DNA of 64,000 nt from Planctomycetaceae bacterium (GTDB taxonomy: Bacteria; Planctomycetota; Planctomycetia; Pirellulales; Pirellulaceae), in assembly GCA_016794985.1 (NCBI GenBank), contig JAEUIQ010000058.1, forward strand, positions 1 through 64,000, given 5' to 3'. Of the stretch, positions 16,329 through 25,197 are shown one piece after another; position 1 is the stretch's first letter, and each line of letters starts with the position of its first letter. The translations under genes and the position numbers were made by a program. Under the pieces are notes generated by a model. It was not told the origin of the DNA. It saw only the letters and a list, made by a program, of their open reading frames with translations, and made no database searches.

Positions 16329-18785
16329 TCAAGATCGTGAATCAGTTTTCGAATCGACGCGAAGCGAACCGGATGCCAGTCTTTGTGCGGCCACGAGTAG
16401 TTGACCGGCCGCGAGTCCGCCATCGTTGACTGGGATCATCCCCGGCAAGGCCAACTTGATGTTGCGGTCTTTGAGGTCTTGGGCGACTAATTCGACCAAG
16501 ATCTGATTCTGAAACACGCCACCGCTGAGACTTAACGATGAATGGTTGGTAAGAGATACGAACTGTGATACGGCGTTCGCCAAAGCTCGATGGAAACGCA
16601 TTGCCATTCGGGGACTAGGAACATGGTTGGAGTGGTCTGTGATGATGGCTCGGACCATTGGCTCCCAATTCCACTCCATGCTCAAGCCATTCAAATTCTG
16701 GTCTGTCTCGGACCAACTGGGGAAGGCCGGGAAGGGGGGCTTAGCGGAAGGGAGATCCAAGGCGGGACTCGCGTTTCCGAAGACATCCACCGGGACGCCC
16801 CAAGTCGGGATGGCACGAACCGGCAACGGATACGCTTCGGTTTCGCGCAAATCTGTGTGGGCTTCCAACAACGCCGCGTATTGGCCTTCGTAGGCCACAT
16901 CCCCGTGGGGCAATGTTGCGCCCATGATCAAGACCGCGACGGCATCAAATAGTCGTCCCATGCTGCTGGTGACAAACGAATAATGGGTGGACCCGAAGAG
17001 GCGAATCGTGGACGATGCTTGCTCAAGCTGAAAATCAAACTTCGAGTCGGACCGCTTAATCAAGTGCAACAGCCCGCTAGCGATGCGCCAAGGTTGCTTG
17101 ATCGCAGCTTCGCCTCCCGGCAGAAGGAATCGTCGCAGGCGGCAAACTCGCGTGTATTTTTCGTTTTCGAAGATGAAACCCTCGCCCCCCCAAATTGTTC
17201 CGTCGTCGCCTAAACCTGTTCCGTCCCAAGCGAGGGACGTGACTTTGCATTCGATCCAGCGGGGTTCGATCAAGCTGCTGGCGACGTGTGCCACGTGGTG
17301 TTGAACGGGGCAGGTCGGGATTCCACGTTCTCGAGCAAAATGTTTAGCCCATCGAGTTGTGTAGTAGTCGGGGTGAGCATCATGGACGACGAGACTTGGT
17401 TCACAACCATAGAGTTGCAACAGATGGTGAACTTGTTCCTCGAATCTTTGTCTGGCGTCGGACGAATCCAGGTCCCCGATGTGAGGACCAAGGATCGATT
17501 GGCGACCATTACTTAGGGCCACTGACACTTTTTGAGAACCTCCAACGGCCAAGATAGGCTGCCGCAGGTTCAAATACCCAAAGTCCAACGCCATAGGGGC
17601 GAGCCCTCGCGCGGCGCGGATCGCCGTGACTTGGCCCGCAATCACTCGTACCACGCTGTCGTCGACCGGACGAAGAATGGCCCGCTCATGAGTGACGGCG
17701 GCCGAGATACCCTGGTTGCTCCAATACGTCTTGTCCCAATCGCGATACACGATTGGATCGCCTTCCAAGTTCGCGCTCGTGACGATCAACGGCCCAGCCG
17801 CATCGACCATTCGGTCATGCAGGGCCGAGGTTGGAAGCATGATTCCCAGCGTCTGGAGCCCTGGGTTGACGGCATCCGCAGGAAAAGTGGGGAAGCCGTT
17901 CAGCGGAGCCACGACGATCGGGCCGGCGTTGGACTCCAATGCTCGAATGGAATCTTCACACAACCGAACCAAATGAGATGCTTGCTCGACGTCCCGAACC
18001 ATAACGGCAAACGGTTTTGCGTTACGTTGTTTGATACTGCGCAGTTGTTCAATTCCGAAGCGATTGTCCAAACGGCACAACAGTTGATAGCCACCCACAC
18101 CCTGGATCGCAATAACTTGCCCAGCACGCAATTGCTGCAACGCGAATTCCAACCCTGAACAGTTGGGGCCACACTTCGCGCAGCAAGTCGTTTGAGCGTG
18201 GAAGCGGCGATCCAGAGGGTTCGAATACTCATGTTGGCAATTGGCGCAGAGACGAAATCTCTTCATGGAGGTCAGGTGACGTTCGTAGGGCATGACATCC
18301 AAGATGGAATACCGCGGGCCACACCGACTGCAACTAATTAGGACATAGCCAGTGCGAGGATCCGAACTTGTTTGTGTTTCCAGGCGACAGTCACGGCAAG
18401 TCACCCGATCCAGCGGCACATGGGTGTTTAATGGTCCAGTTTCGGCAGATGTCAAAATTGTGAACTCGTTTGGAAGCAAGGCGACAATTCGTTCGACTTG
18501 CTTTCCGACAACCCGTCCTTCTGGCGGGCAGAGGGACTCGCAGCATTCAAGGAACGACTCCACCGCACTCTCGTCCCCAGAAATGCGAACTTCGATTCCC
18601 GTTGCCGTGTTTGCAACACTTCCTCGCAAGCTCAAAGTGGATGCCAATCGGGCCAACTCAGGTCGATAGCCAATGCCTTGGACCTGGCCAAACAAACGAA
18701 CACAATAGACGATGGACACGGCTGGATCGCCACAATCTGGCTCCGCCTTTGCCGACTTGCCCATGGAGCTGGGGTCAAGCGACAT
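16329..18785 (-). CDS. hypF: Carbamoyltransferase HypF, [NiFe] hydrogenase maturation
   Basis: HypF makes the carbamoyl-adenylate from carbamoyl phosphate and ATP and passes the carbamoyl group to HypE, where it becomes the cyanide ligands of the active-site iron. The domains are in the expected order over 818 residues: an acylphosphatase domain (VQGIGYRPELARLA, 35-48, with Ile in place of the usual Val); two zinc-finger pairs (CRDC and CSRC, then CANC and CAKC, 130-206); a YrdC-like domain (GQVIAIQGVGGYQLLCR onward); and a C-terminal Kae1-like domain with QHHVAHVAS. Its start lies inside the end of hypB (11-bp overlap). HypC, HypD and HypE are not in the window. Confidence 0.97.
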   Translation of the reverse strand: MSLDPSSMGKSAKAEPDCGDPAVSIVYCVRLFGQVQGIGYRPELARLASTLSLRGSVANTATGIEVRISGDESAVESFLECCESLCPPEGRVVGKQVERIVALLPNEFTILTSAETGPLNTHVPLDRVTCRDCRLETQTSSDPRTGYVLISCSRCGPRYSILDVMPYERHLTSMKRFRLCANCQHEYSNPLDRRFHAQTTCCAKCGPNCSGLEFALQQLRAGQVIAIQGVGGYQLLCRLDNRFGIEQLRSIKQRNAKPFAVMVRDVEQASHLVRLCEDSIRALESNAGPIVVAPLNGFPTFPADAVNPGLQTLGIMLPTSALHDRMVDAAGPLIVTSANLEGDPIVYRDWDKTYWSNQGISAAVTHERAILRPVDDSVVRVIAGQVTAIRAARGLAPMALDFGYLNLRQPILAVGGSQKVSVALSNGRQSILGPHIGDLDSSDARQRFEEQVHHLLQLYGCEPSLVVHDAHPDYYTTRWAKHFARERGIPTCPVQHHVAHVASSLIEPRWIECKVTSLAWDGTGLGDDGTIWGGEGFIFENEKYTRVCRLRRFLLPGGEAAIKQPWRIASGLLHLIKRSDSKFDFQLEQASSTIRLFGSTHYSFVTSSMGRLFDAVAVLIMGATLPHGDVAYEGQYAALLEAHTDLRETEAYPLPVRAIPTWGVPVDVFGNASPALDLPSAKPPFPAFPSWSETDQNLNGLSMEWNWEPMVRAIITDHSNHVPSPRMAMRFHRALANAVSQFVSLTNHSSLSLSGGVFQNQILVELVAQDLKDRNIKLALPGMIPVNDGGLAAGQLLVAAQRLASGSLRVDSKTDSRS

Positions 18786-19482
18786 GGTTGGGCTGTGTCT
18801 GGAGCGATCGCTGAGCTAACATCGCGGCGCGTTGCGACTCCAAGTAGTTGCACCACTCGGCCACCCCAGTCCCAAGAAGCGAACTTACCGTCAAGCATTG
18901 CAGGGTCGGTTGAACCTCCAATGCATCTTGCCTGGCTAACTCGACTCGAAAAGGTACGTAAGGCAATAGATCGATTTTACTAATCACTAAGGTTTGGCAA
19001 CTGCGAAAAATCTTGGGGTATTTTCCGGGTTTATCATCTCCATCCGTGACACTAAGCAACACGACGCGAAGATGTTCCGCGAGGTCATGCGCAGCAGGAC
19101 AAACTAAATTTCCGACGTTCTCGATAAACAAAAAATCAAGCTCTGGATCTCCCAACGCCGCTAATCCTCGTTGAACCAGCGGTAACTGCAAATGACACGC
19201 TCCACCCGTCGTTAACTGCGCAACCGAAGTATACGGAGCAAGTCGTTCCGCATCGCGTTCCGTTTCCAAATCTCCGACGAGCACCGCGATGCGAAACTTA
19301 TTGTCCCAGAATTTGGCGGTGGCTTCCAACAACGCTGTCTTTCCAGCTCCTGGGGATGAAACCAGATTGATTACAAACACACCACGTTCCGAAAAAAGCG
19401 ATCGTTGAACCGCTGCATCCGCTTTCGCGTCAGCCAAGACGTCACGCCGAACCACAACTCGTTTGAAACTCACGTTGCTCAT
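18775..19482 (-). CDS. hypB: Hydrogenase nickel-incorporation GTPase HypB
   Basis: A 235-residue SIMIBI-class GTPase that drives nickel insertion into the hydrogenase large subunit together with HypA. Motifs: P-loop SSPGAGKTALL (42-52), LVGDLETERDAERL (68-81), the metal-site segment TTGGACHLQ (C96, H97) with C128 in NLVCPA, and ISKIDLLPY as the guanine-specificity loop. The N-terminal histidine-rich or CCGC-type nickel-storage region of some HypB proteins is absent, so this is the minimal form. AAGGA precedes the ATG at 19482. It is transcribed with hypF, away from the hydrogenase structural genes. Confidence 0.96.
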   Translation of the reverse strand: MSNVSFKRVVVRRDVLADAKADAAVQRSLFSERGVFVINLVSSPGAGKTALLEATAKFWDNKFRIAVLVGDLETERDAERLAPYTSVAQLTTGGACHLQLPLVQRGLAALGDPELDFLFIENVGNLVCPAAHDLAEHLRVVLLSVTDGDDKPGKYPKIFRSCQTLVISKIDLLPYVPFRVELARQDALEVQPTLQCLTVSSLLGTGVAEWCNYLESQRAAMLAQRSLQTQPNHVA

Positions 19483-19517
19483 GGCACTTCCTTAGCACTC
19501 GATTCACACCGAAGCAC

Positions 19518-19523
19518 ATTATA
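19518..19523 (-). promoter_or_regulatory. -10 box for hypB-hypF
   Basis: On the minus strand this reads TATAAT, about 36 bp before the hypB ATG. No good -35 is visible at the proper distance. The perfect hexamer in a spacer between divergent operons makes it a reasonable candidate. Confidence 0.35.
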
Positions 19524-19691
19524 CACGTGGAGCAAACTCACGCAGCACGCAGTGAGACTCAGCGATGCGGTCAATTTTTAGTGGTTGGGTGTGCGAATTC
19601 GCTCTGTTTCGATGTGTTTCATGGCACACTTCGTAAGACATCTCGATACCATGCTTTGAAGTGATGCGTTGTCAATGACGGAGAGTGAGCT

Positions 19692-19720
19692 GGTTGCGGT
19701 CGACCTCAATCCGGTATAAT
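19692..19720 (+). promoter_or_regulatory. Promoter for the hydrogenase operon
   Basis: TATAAT at 19715-19720 lies ~43 bp before the first ATG. A -35-like element (GGTTGC, 19692-19697, 17-bp spacing; or TTGCGG at 15 bp) precedes it. This would give a 5' leader of about 35 bases. Confidence 0.4.
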
Positions 19721-19762
19721 CCGTAATGAAAATACGCGGGACGCAACGAATTGGAGATTCGC

Positions 19763-20242
19763 ATGGTTGAAGAAGCGCCAAGTCGGTGGGAGACAACCCT
19801 TCGCCAAGCGATCGGTTCCCATATCAACATCGCCTACTGCGAACGTTTATTGCAGATGGCCAGTTCTGGAGAGTACTTGTGTGGTGAATATCTGTTTCGG
19901 GAGGGAGAATCGCGGCGCGAGTTGTACGTGGTGTTGGAGGGCAAAGTTGATTTGAGGATGACTGTTCCTGGGCGTGGATCGCAGCGTCTCTTGACCGTCG
20001 GACCGGGTGAATTGTTAGCGTGGTCGGCTATCGTGGGCTCTGGGAATATGACTTGTGATGGTGTCGCGACAACCGATGTAGTGCTGGCGTGTTTCAATGC
20101 CCACAAGTTAGAAAGTGCGTTTACCGAGGTGCCGGAATTGGGTTTTCAATTCATGCAATGGTTAGCGACAGGAGTGGCGGCTCGATTGACGGCGACTCGG
20201 CTACAGATGCTGGATCTGTTTACCCATGAGGTTCGAAGATGA
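19763..20242 (+). CDS. Cyclic-nucleotide-binding domain protein in hydrogenase operon
   Basis: A 159-residue protein that consists of a single cyclic-nucleotide-binding (Crp-type) beta-roll: EYLFREGESRRELYVVLEGKVDL, then LLTVGPGELLAWSAIVGSGN and ATTDVVLACFNAHKLE, followed by a helix. There is no helix-turn-helix, so it is not a complete Crp/Fnr regulator. The phosphate-binding cassette is divergent (no clear R-x-A pattern), so the ligand is uncertain. ATG at 19763 has GGAG six bases upstream; an in-frame TTG at 19751 is less likely. Its stop overlaps the next gene by 4 bases, which suggests a role in controlling or gating the hydrogenase itself. Confidence 0.8.
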   Translation: MVEEAPSRWETTLRQAIGSHINIAYCERLLQMASSGEYLCGEYLFREGESRRELYVVLEGKVDLRMTVPGRGSQRLLTVGPGELLAWSAIVGSGNMTCDGVATTDVVLACFNAHKLESAFTEVPELGFQFMQWLATGVAARLTATRLQMLDLFTHEVRR

Positions 20243-21396
20243 CGGCGACTCCCGAGCAATTGACGATTGCAGCAAAATCGTTGTGGCTGGACAAAAAAGA
20301 GTTTCAGTCGTTCTTGAATGTTTTGCGTGAGGGCGGCTATCAGATCATTGGGCCACGAATCGAACAAGGGGCAATCGTCTACGGTCCGGTCGATCGGGTG
20401 GAAGATTTCCCGTTAGGCTGGACCGACGAGCAAGCGCCTGGTTTGTATCGGCTTAAGAAGCGTGACGATGACGCCTTGTTCGGCTACGCGGTAGGCCCGC
20501 ATTCTTGGAAACGCTTCTTGTTTCCCCCGCAATTAGACATGATGCGTTCCAAAAAGGTCGGCGCGGGTTGGGATATGGAGCCCGTGCCGGTCGAGACGGT
20601 CAAGTATGCCTTCTTAGGTGTAAGAGCCTGTGAATTGTCAGCGATCGAAGTCCAAGATCGAGTTTTTTTGAACTCAACCTTTCCCGACGAGTACTACCAG
20701 CAACGCCGGCGGGATTCGTTGATCATTGCCGTCAATTGCACCATGGCAGCGGCGACTTGCTTTTGTACTTCGATGGATTCGGGTCCCCGGTGTCGCACGG
20801 GTTACGACTTGGCCTTGACGGAGTTGATTGATGGGTATGTGGTAGAGGTGGGCTCGGTACAAGGAGCGACGTTGATCGAACGCTTGGCGTTGCCCACAGT
20901 CGCGGCGGTCCAAGAAGAAAGGGCCGAAGTGGCTCGGCGGCAAGCGGTCGAGCAAATTCAACGGGTTTTGGATCGTGAACATGTTCAGTCTACTTTGAAG
21001 CAGCGACTAAATCATGTTCACTGGGACGATGTGGCGGCGCGTTGTTTGAGCTGCGCGAACTGCACCATGGTCTGTCCGACTTGTTTCTGTTCGTCGGTCG
21101 AAGACGTAACGATGTTGGTGGATCAAGAAGTGGTTCGACAAAGGCGGTGGGACTCGTGTTTCAACTTTGACTTTAGTCATGTAAGTGGCGGACCGGTTCG
21201 CGATCAGACTCGATCTCGTTATCGACAGTGGCTGACGCACAAGCTGACAACATGGGTGGACCAGTTCGGAACGTCCGGTTGCGTTGGCTGCGGAAGGTGC
21301 ATCACTTGGTGTCCGGTTGGGATTGACTTGACGAAGGAGTCGGTGATTCTGTGTTCGGAGGCTGGTTTGGACAAGCCACAGGATAGTCCGCTATGA
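20239..21396 (+). CDS. [NiFe] hydrogenase beta subunit, iron-sulfur protein (group 3b type)
   Basis: 385 residues resembling HydB/HyhB and the anaerobic sulfite reductase A subunit. Near the C-terminus are two ferredoxin-type clusters: CLSCANCTMVC with CFCSS following, and CVGCGRCITWCP. Together they would hold two [4Fe-4S] clusters. The middle has a CTMAAATCFC..C cysteine set of the same family. The subunit carries electrons between the hydrogenase dimer and the flavin subunit in a soluble complex. ATGA overlaps join it to the genes on both sides. The order beta-gamma-small-large is the one typical of group 3b (sulf)hydrogenases. Confidence 0.9.
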   Translation: MTATPEQLTIAAKSLWLDKKEFQSFLNVLREGGYQIIGPRIEQGAIVYGPVDRVEDFPLGWTDEQAPGLYRLKKRDDDALFGYAVGPHSWKRFLFPPQLDMMRSKKVGAGWDMEPVPVETVKYAFLGVRACELSAIEVQDRVFLNSTFPDEYYQQRRRDSLIIAVNCTMAAATCFCTSMDSGPRCRTGYDLALTELIDGYVVEVGSVQGATLIERLALPTVAAVQEERAEVARRQAVEQIQRVLDREHVQSTLKQRLNHVHWDDVAARCLSCANCTMVCPTCFCSSVEDVTMLVDQEVVRQRRWDSCFNFDFSHVSGGPVRDQTRSRYRQWLTHKLTTWVDQFGTSGCVGCGRCITWCPVGIDLTKESVILCSEAGLDKPQDSPL

Positions 21397-22259
21397 ATTC
21401 TCCCAGCTCCTCAACCAATCGGGCCTGTCATCCCTGGGTGGCTCAGGTCGCTGTGGTGACCGAAGTGCGTCAAGAGATCGAGTCGGTGGCTACGTACCGC
21501 CTGCGATTGCGGGATGCTGAGATCGCGCGCCAGTATCGTTTTCAACCTGGGCAGTTCAACATGTTGTACGTTCCGGGTTGTGGAGAATCCGCCATCAGCC
21601 ACAGTGGACCGTCGGAGAATGATGGCCACGACCTGTGGCATACGGTGCGATTCGTTGGACGCGTCACGGACTCGATTGCCAAATTGAACGTCGGCGATCA
21701 CTTGGGAGTGCGTGGCCCGTTTGGGACGGCATGGCCACTGGAAGCTTGCAAACAGCGTGACGTTGTCGTGATGTCAGGCGGTTTGGGTTTGGCGCCCTTG
21801 CGTCCGATGCTTTACGCCCTGATGGCCAAACGAAGCGAGTTTGGGCGCGTGGTGCTGCTGCATGGTGCCCGAACGCCGGAGACGATTCTGTATCCTGAGG
21901 AACTATCTCAGTGGCAGGCACAAGGCATCGAAGTCGAGCTCACAGTAGATCGCGCGGATGGCGAGTGGGCGGGGAACGTGGGAGTGGTCCCCTTACTGTT
22001 GGATCGATTGCCGGATCTTCGACCGGCTCAAACCGAAGTCGTGACTTGTGGCCCGGAAATCATGATGCACTTTTCGGCGATATCCGCGTTGAAGCGGGGC
22101 ATTCCGGAGACTTCGATTTGGTTATCCATGGAACGAAACATGCAATGTGCCGCTGGGTTGTGCGGCCACTGTCAGTGGGGGCCGCTGTTTGTCTGTAAAG
22201 ATGGCCCGGTGTTTCGCTACGACCGGATTCGCACCCTGTTGAAGGTGAGGGATCTATGA
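21393..22259 (+). CDS. [NiFe] hydrogenase gamma subunit, FAD/NAD(P)-binding oxidoreductase
   Basis: 288 residues of the ferredoxin-NADP reductase superfamily, close in layout to HydG/HyhG and the PyrK electron-transfer subunit. The FAD domain holds YRLRL and RFQPGQFNMLYVPG (near 48-56). The NAD(P) domain begins with VVVMSGGLGLAPLRPML and has VVLLHGARTPE. The C-terminal MERNMQCAAGLCGHCQWG..FVCKDGPVF supplies four cysteines for a [2Fe-2S] cluster. It exchanges electrons between NAD(P)H and the beta subunit. Overlaps of 4 bases at both ends place it in the same transcription unit. Confidence 0.92.
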   Translation: MNSPSSSTNRACHPWVAQVAVVTEVRQEIESVATYRLRLRDAEIARQYRFQPGQFNMLYVPGCGESAISHSGPSENDGHDLWHTVRFVGRVTDSIAKLNVGDHLGVRGPFGTAWPLEACKQRDVVVMSGGLGLAPLRPMLYALMAKRSEFGRVVLLHGARTPETILYPEELSQWQAQGIEVELTVDRADGEWAGNVGVVPLLLDRLPDLRPAQTEVVTCGPEIMMHFSAISALKRGIPETSIWLSMERNMQCAAGLCGHCQWGPLFVCKDGPVFRYDRIRTLLKVRDL

Positions 22260-23095
22260 CGGAATGTCGGCCCAAGTTAGCCGTGATGAAATTCGCCTCT
22301 TGTGACGGCTGCCAACTCACGCTGTTGGACATGGAGGACGAGTTATTGACGATAGCGCGCGCCGTCCAAATTTCACATTTCGCGGAGGCCTCGAGTTCTT
22401 TGGCGCCGGGGCCCTACGACTTGACGTTAGTCGAAGGCTCGATCACAACTCGCGAAGATCGGCAGCGATTGACACAATTGCGGGAGGATTCGAAGTACTT
22501 GGTTACGATCGGTGCTTGCGCCACGTCGGGCGGAGTGCAAGCGTTGCGAAATTTTGGTTCGCACGATGAATTCATGCGCGGTGTGTACGCGCGGCCGGAT
22601 TATATCGAAACTTTGGCAACATCGACTCCGATTGCAGCGCACGTCAAGGTCGATTTCGAATTGAGGGGATGTCCGGTCGATAAACATCAGTTGCTGGAGG
22701 TCATCGCTTCGCTTTTGGCTGGGCACCGCCCAAAAACATCGACGGAAAGCGTCTGCCAGGCTTGCAAACGACGCGGCAACGTTTGTGTGGTCGTTGCGCA
22801 AGACATGCCTTGTTTGGGACCGGTGACGCAGGCCGGATGCGGGGCAATTTGTCCAGCCTATGATCGAGGCTGTTATGGTTGTTTTGGTCCGACAAGGCAG
22901 CCGAATCCAAAGTCGCTGAGCGACCATCTTCTGCGCCAGCGTTTGGGCGAGGTAGAGTGCGCCATGTTGTTGCACGGTATCAATGCCTATGCGCCCGAAT
23001 TCGCAACGGAGGGCCAACGGTTGTGGGAGTTGGCGGGAGTGCCGAAACCACTTCATGCAAGTTTGCACTCGGACGAAGAGGGAGCACAGGAATGA
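22256..23095 (+). CDS. [NiFe] hydrogenase small (delta) subunit
   Basis: A 279-residue small subunit that would hold the proximal and further [4Fe-4S] clusters. The N-terminal KFASCDGCQLTLLDME (C16, C19) is the proximal-cluster motif, followed by TIGACATSGGVQALRN and FELRGCPVDKHQ. C-terminal cysteines lie in VCQACKRRGNVC, DMPCLGPVTQAGCGAICP and CYGCFGP. There is no twin-arginine signal, so the enzyme is cytosolic, as expected for group 3. It ends 4 bases into the large-subunit gene. Confidence 0.94.
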   Translation: MTECRPKLAVMKFASCDGCQLTLLDMEDELLTIARAVQISHFAEASSSLAPGPYDLTLVEGSITTREDRQRLTQLREDSKYLVTIGACATSGGVQALRNFGSHDEFMRGVYARPDYIETLATSTPIAAHVKVDFELRGCPVDKHQLLEVIASLLAGHRPKTSTESVCQACKRRGNVCVVVAQDMPCLGPVTQAGCGAICPAYDRGCYGCFGPTRQPNPKSLSDHLLRQRLGEVECAMLLHGINAYAPEFATEGQRLWELAGVPKPLHASLHSDEEGAQE

Positions 23096-24402
23096 CGACT
23101 CCAGAAGCGATACCGCGCACCATCCGAGTTCCGATACTCACCCGAGTCGAAGGCGAAGGCTCGCTCTTGATCAAGTTGCGCGATCGAGACGTCATCGACG
23201 TGCAGTTGGCGATTTACGAACCACCGCGCTTGTTCGAATCGTTGTTGCGTGGCCGTCCGTTTGCGGATGTGCCGGATCTGACGGCGCGAATTTGCGGCAT
23301 TTGCCCGATCGCGTATCAAATGACGGCGGTACAAGCATTGGAAGCCGCCTTCGACGTTTCGATCCATGCTGAGGTTCGACAACTGCGGCGGTTGATGTAC
23401 TGCGGCGAATGGATCGAAAGTCACGCCTTGCACGTCCACTTGTTGCAAGCCCCCGATTTCTTCGGTGTGGACAGCGGCATTCAGTTGGCAGAAAGATTCC
23501 CCGACGAAGTGAGACGTGGACTACGCATAAAAAAGATTGGCAATCGATTGCTCGAAGTTTTGGGGGGACGAGCAATTCATCCGGTGAACTTGGCGGTCGG
23601 GGGCTACTATCGAATGCCAAAACCTTCGGAGCTAAAGTCGCTGATCCCCGAGTTCGAATGGGGGCTGTCCGCGGCGATCGAAACCGTGCGTTGGATTGCG
23701 ACTCTGCCGTTTCCGGATTGTCGTTTGCCTTACGATTTTGTGGCGATACAACATCCAGAGGAGTATGGAATCATCGAAGGTGATATCGTTTGCTCGGATG
23801 GTTTGCGGATTCAACATCCCGAGTATGAAAGCCACTTTGCCGAGTTACAAGTGCCGCACTCGACGGCCCTGCAATCGCGTCGGCTTCCGCAGGGGAGCAC
23901 CTACTTCGTCGGTCCCTTGGCCCGCTTGAATTTGAATCGAGATCAACTGGCAGAACCCGCTAGCCGAATCGCCGATGAAATCAAGTTTGCTACACCCACT
24001 TACAATGCCTATCACGGAATTGTGGCTCGTTCGATTGAAGTGGTTCATGCGTTTTCCGAAGGCTTGAGGCATCTTCAGGAGTATAAAGGGCGGGCGAATG
24101 CTCGTGTGCCCTTCACCGTCCAATGTGGATCGGGGTCCGCGGTCACCGAAGCACCGCGAGGCTTGATTTATCATCGATATGAAGTTGATGCCGAGGGGCG
24201 AATTCAGTTGGCGAAGATTGTTCCACCAACTTCGCAAAATCAAGCTCAAATTGAATCGGATCTAACGAACTTGATCCACGGGTTGGTGGACAAGCCAGAC
24301 CTCGACATCGCCGTGGCTTGTGAGCGATTTGTACGAAACTACGATCCTTGTATCAGTTGCTCGACTCACTTTTTAAATGTTCAGATTGAGCGTGAACAAT
24401 GA
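23092..24402 (+). CDS. [NiFe] hydrogenase large (alpha) subunit, group 3b type
   Basis: The catalytic subunit (436 residues) that binds the Ni-Fe(CN)2CO centre. The N-terminal ligand motif is RICGICPIAYQ (C68, C71) and the C-terminal one is YDPCISCSTH (C420, C423, H426). A 10-residue tail after His426 is the piece removed by the maturation protease encoded next. The motif has Tyr in the place of the outer His of membrane uptake enzymes, as in soluble group 3 hydrogenases. ATG at 23092 follows GGAG and overlaps the small-subunit stop by 4 bases; the frame is open further upstream, but that part is only a shadow of the small subunit. It oxidises H2 or reduces protons with NAD(P). Confidence 0.95.
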   Translation: MTTPEAIPRTIRVPILTRVEGEGSLLIKLRDRDVIDVQLAIYEPPRLFESLLRGRPFADVPDLTARICGICPIAYQMTAVQALEAAFDVSIHAEVRQLRRLMYCGEWIESHALHVHLLQAPDFFGVDSGIQLAERFPDEVRRGLRIKKIGNRLLEVLGGRAIHPVNLAVGGYYRMPKPSELKSLIPEFEWGLSAAIETVRWIATLPFPDCRLPYDFVAIQHPEEYGIIEGDIVCSDGLRIQHPEYESHFAELQVPHSTALQSRRLPQGSTYFVGPLARLNLNRDQLAEPASRIADEIKFATPTYNAYHGIVARSIEVVHAFSEGLRHLQEYKGRANARVPFTVQCGSGSAVTEAPRGLIYHRYEVDAEGRIQLAKIVPPTSQNQAQIESDLTNLIHGLVDKPDLDIAVACERFVRNYDPCISCSTHFLNVQIEREQ

Positions 24403-24860
24403 GCGCGATGATAGATGTTGTCGGCAGCGACAGGATGGTGGTGGGCATCGGCAGTCCGCAAGGCGGGGATCAGATCGGATGGTTGATCGCGGCAGACTTG
24501 GAACGGCGACGGTTACCCGGTTGGCGGGTCCGTTCGGCTCGCGTGCCGACGGATTTGTTGGATTGGTTCGAGCATTGCGAGCGTTTGCACCTGATTGATG
24601 CGTGTCAATTTTCGATTCCCGCAGGTCAGTTCATGCGACTGGAGTGGCCCGATCCCAGGATCCAGCAAATTCGGGCTCGTACTTCGCATGATTTGGACTT
24701 GCCGCAAGTTCTACAGTTGGCCGAGCGGCTGGGGCAACTGCCGCATCAAGTCGTCTTATGGGCAATTGAGATCAAGGGCGAGTCGTTGTCGGACTCGCTT
24801 TCGAATCGGGTCGCTGGCATTGCAGCCGCGATCGAGGACGACATACGCCAACATGCATGA
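24399..24860 (+). CDS. Hydrogenase maturation protease
   Basis: A 153-residue member of the HyaD/HycI endopeptidase family, which trims the C-terminal tail of the large subunit after nickel has been loaded. The opening VVGIGSPQGGDQIGW corresponds to the G-x-G-N-x-L-x-x-D-D-x-x-G motif, with the nickel-contacting acidic residue shifted or replaced (Gly-Gly-Asp). IDACQF provides the second Asp and SHDLDLPQVLQLA the His. The match is weaker than for the subunits, but position, size and residue order agree. It overlaps the large subunit by 4 bases and hypA by 8. Confidence 0.85.
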   Translation: MSAMIDVVGSDRMVVGIGSPQGGDQIGWLIAADLERRRLPGWRVRSARVPTDLLDWFEHCERLHLIDACQFSIPAGQFMRLEWPDPRIQQIRARTSHDLDLPQVLQLAERLGQLPHQVVLWAIEIKGESLSDSLSNRVAGIAAAIEDDIRQHA

Positions 24861-25197
24861 AAGATCGATCGCTCAAGCCATTTTGCGCCAACTCGTTCGG
24901 ACGGCCGAAGAGTATCCTGGAATGAGGATCGTGGGTTGCGAAGTCGAAATCGGTCCTCTGTCTGGAGTCGAGCCGATTTTGCTAGAAACGGCTTTCGAAA
25001 CAATGATGGCAGAATTGGGCCAAGACATTGTCCTGGAGGTCCGCTGCGTGCCCCTGGTCGGACAATGTCGAAAATGCCGTGCGATGATTGACCTGACGGA
25101 ACTCCGATTCGAATGTCCAAATTGCAACCATTCAGATATCGAAGTGGTTGGGGGCGACCAGGTCGAGTTGGCTCACGTTACGGTCGCAGAAGTTTGA
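24853..25197 (+). CDS. hypA: Hydrogenase nickel metallochaperone HypA
   Basis: 114 residues. HypA delivers nickel with HypB. It starts with MHERS, giving the nickel-binding His2 after the initiator, and has the zinc site CRKC (C72, C75) and CPNC (C88, C91). ATG at 24853 is required to place His2 properly; the frame opens further upstream, but that is the antisense-free shadow of the protease gene. Its last 20 bases overlap the end of the convergent VWA gene. It is the final gene of the hydrogenase operon, opposite in direction to its partner hypB. Confidence 0.95.
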   Translation: MHERSIAQAILRQLVRTAEEYPGMRIVGCEVEIGPLSGVEPILLETAFETMMAELGQDIVLEVRCVPLVGQCRKCRAMIDLTELRFECPNCNHSDIEVVGGDQVELAHVTVAEV

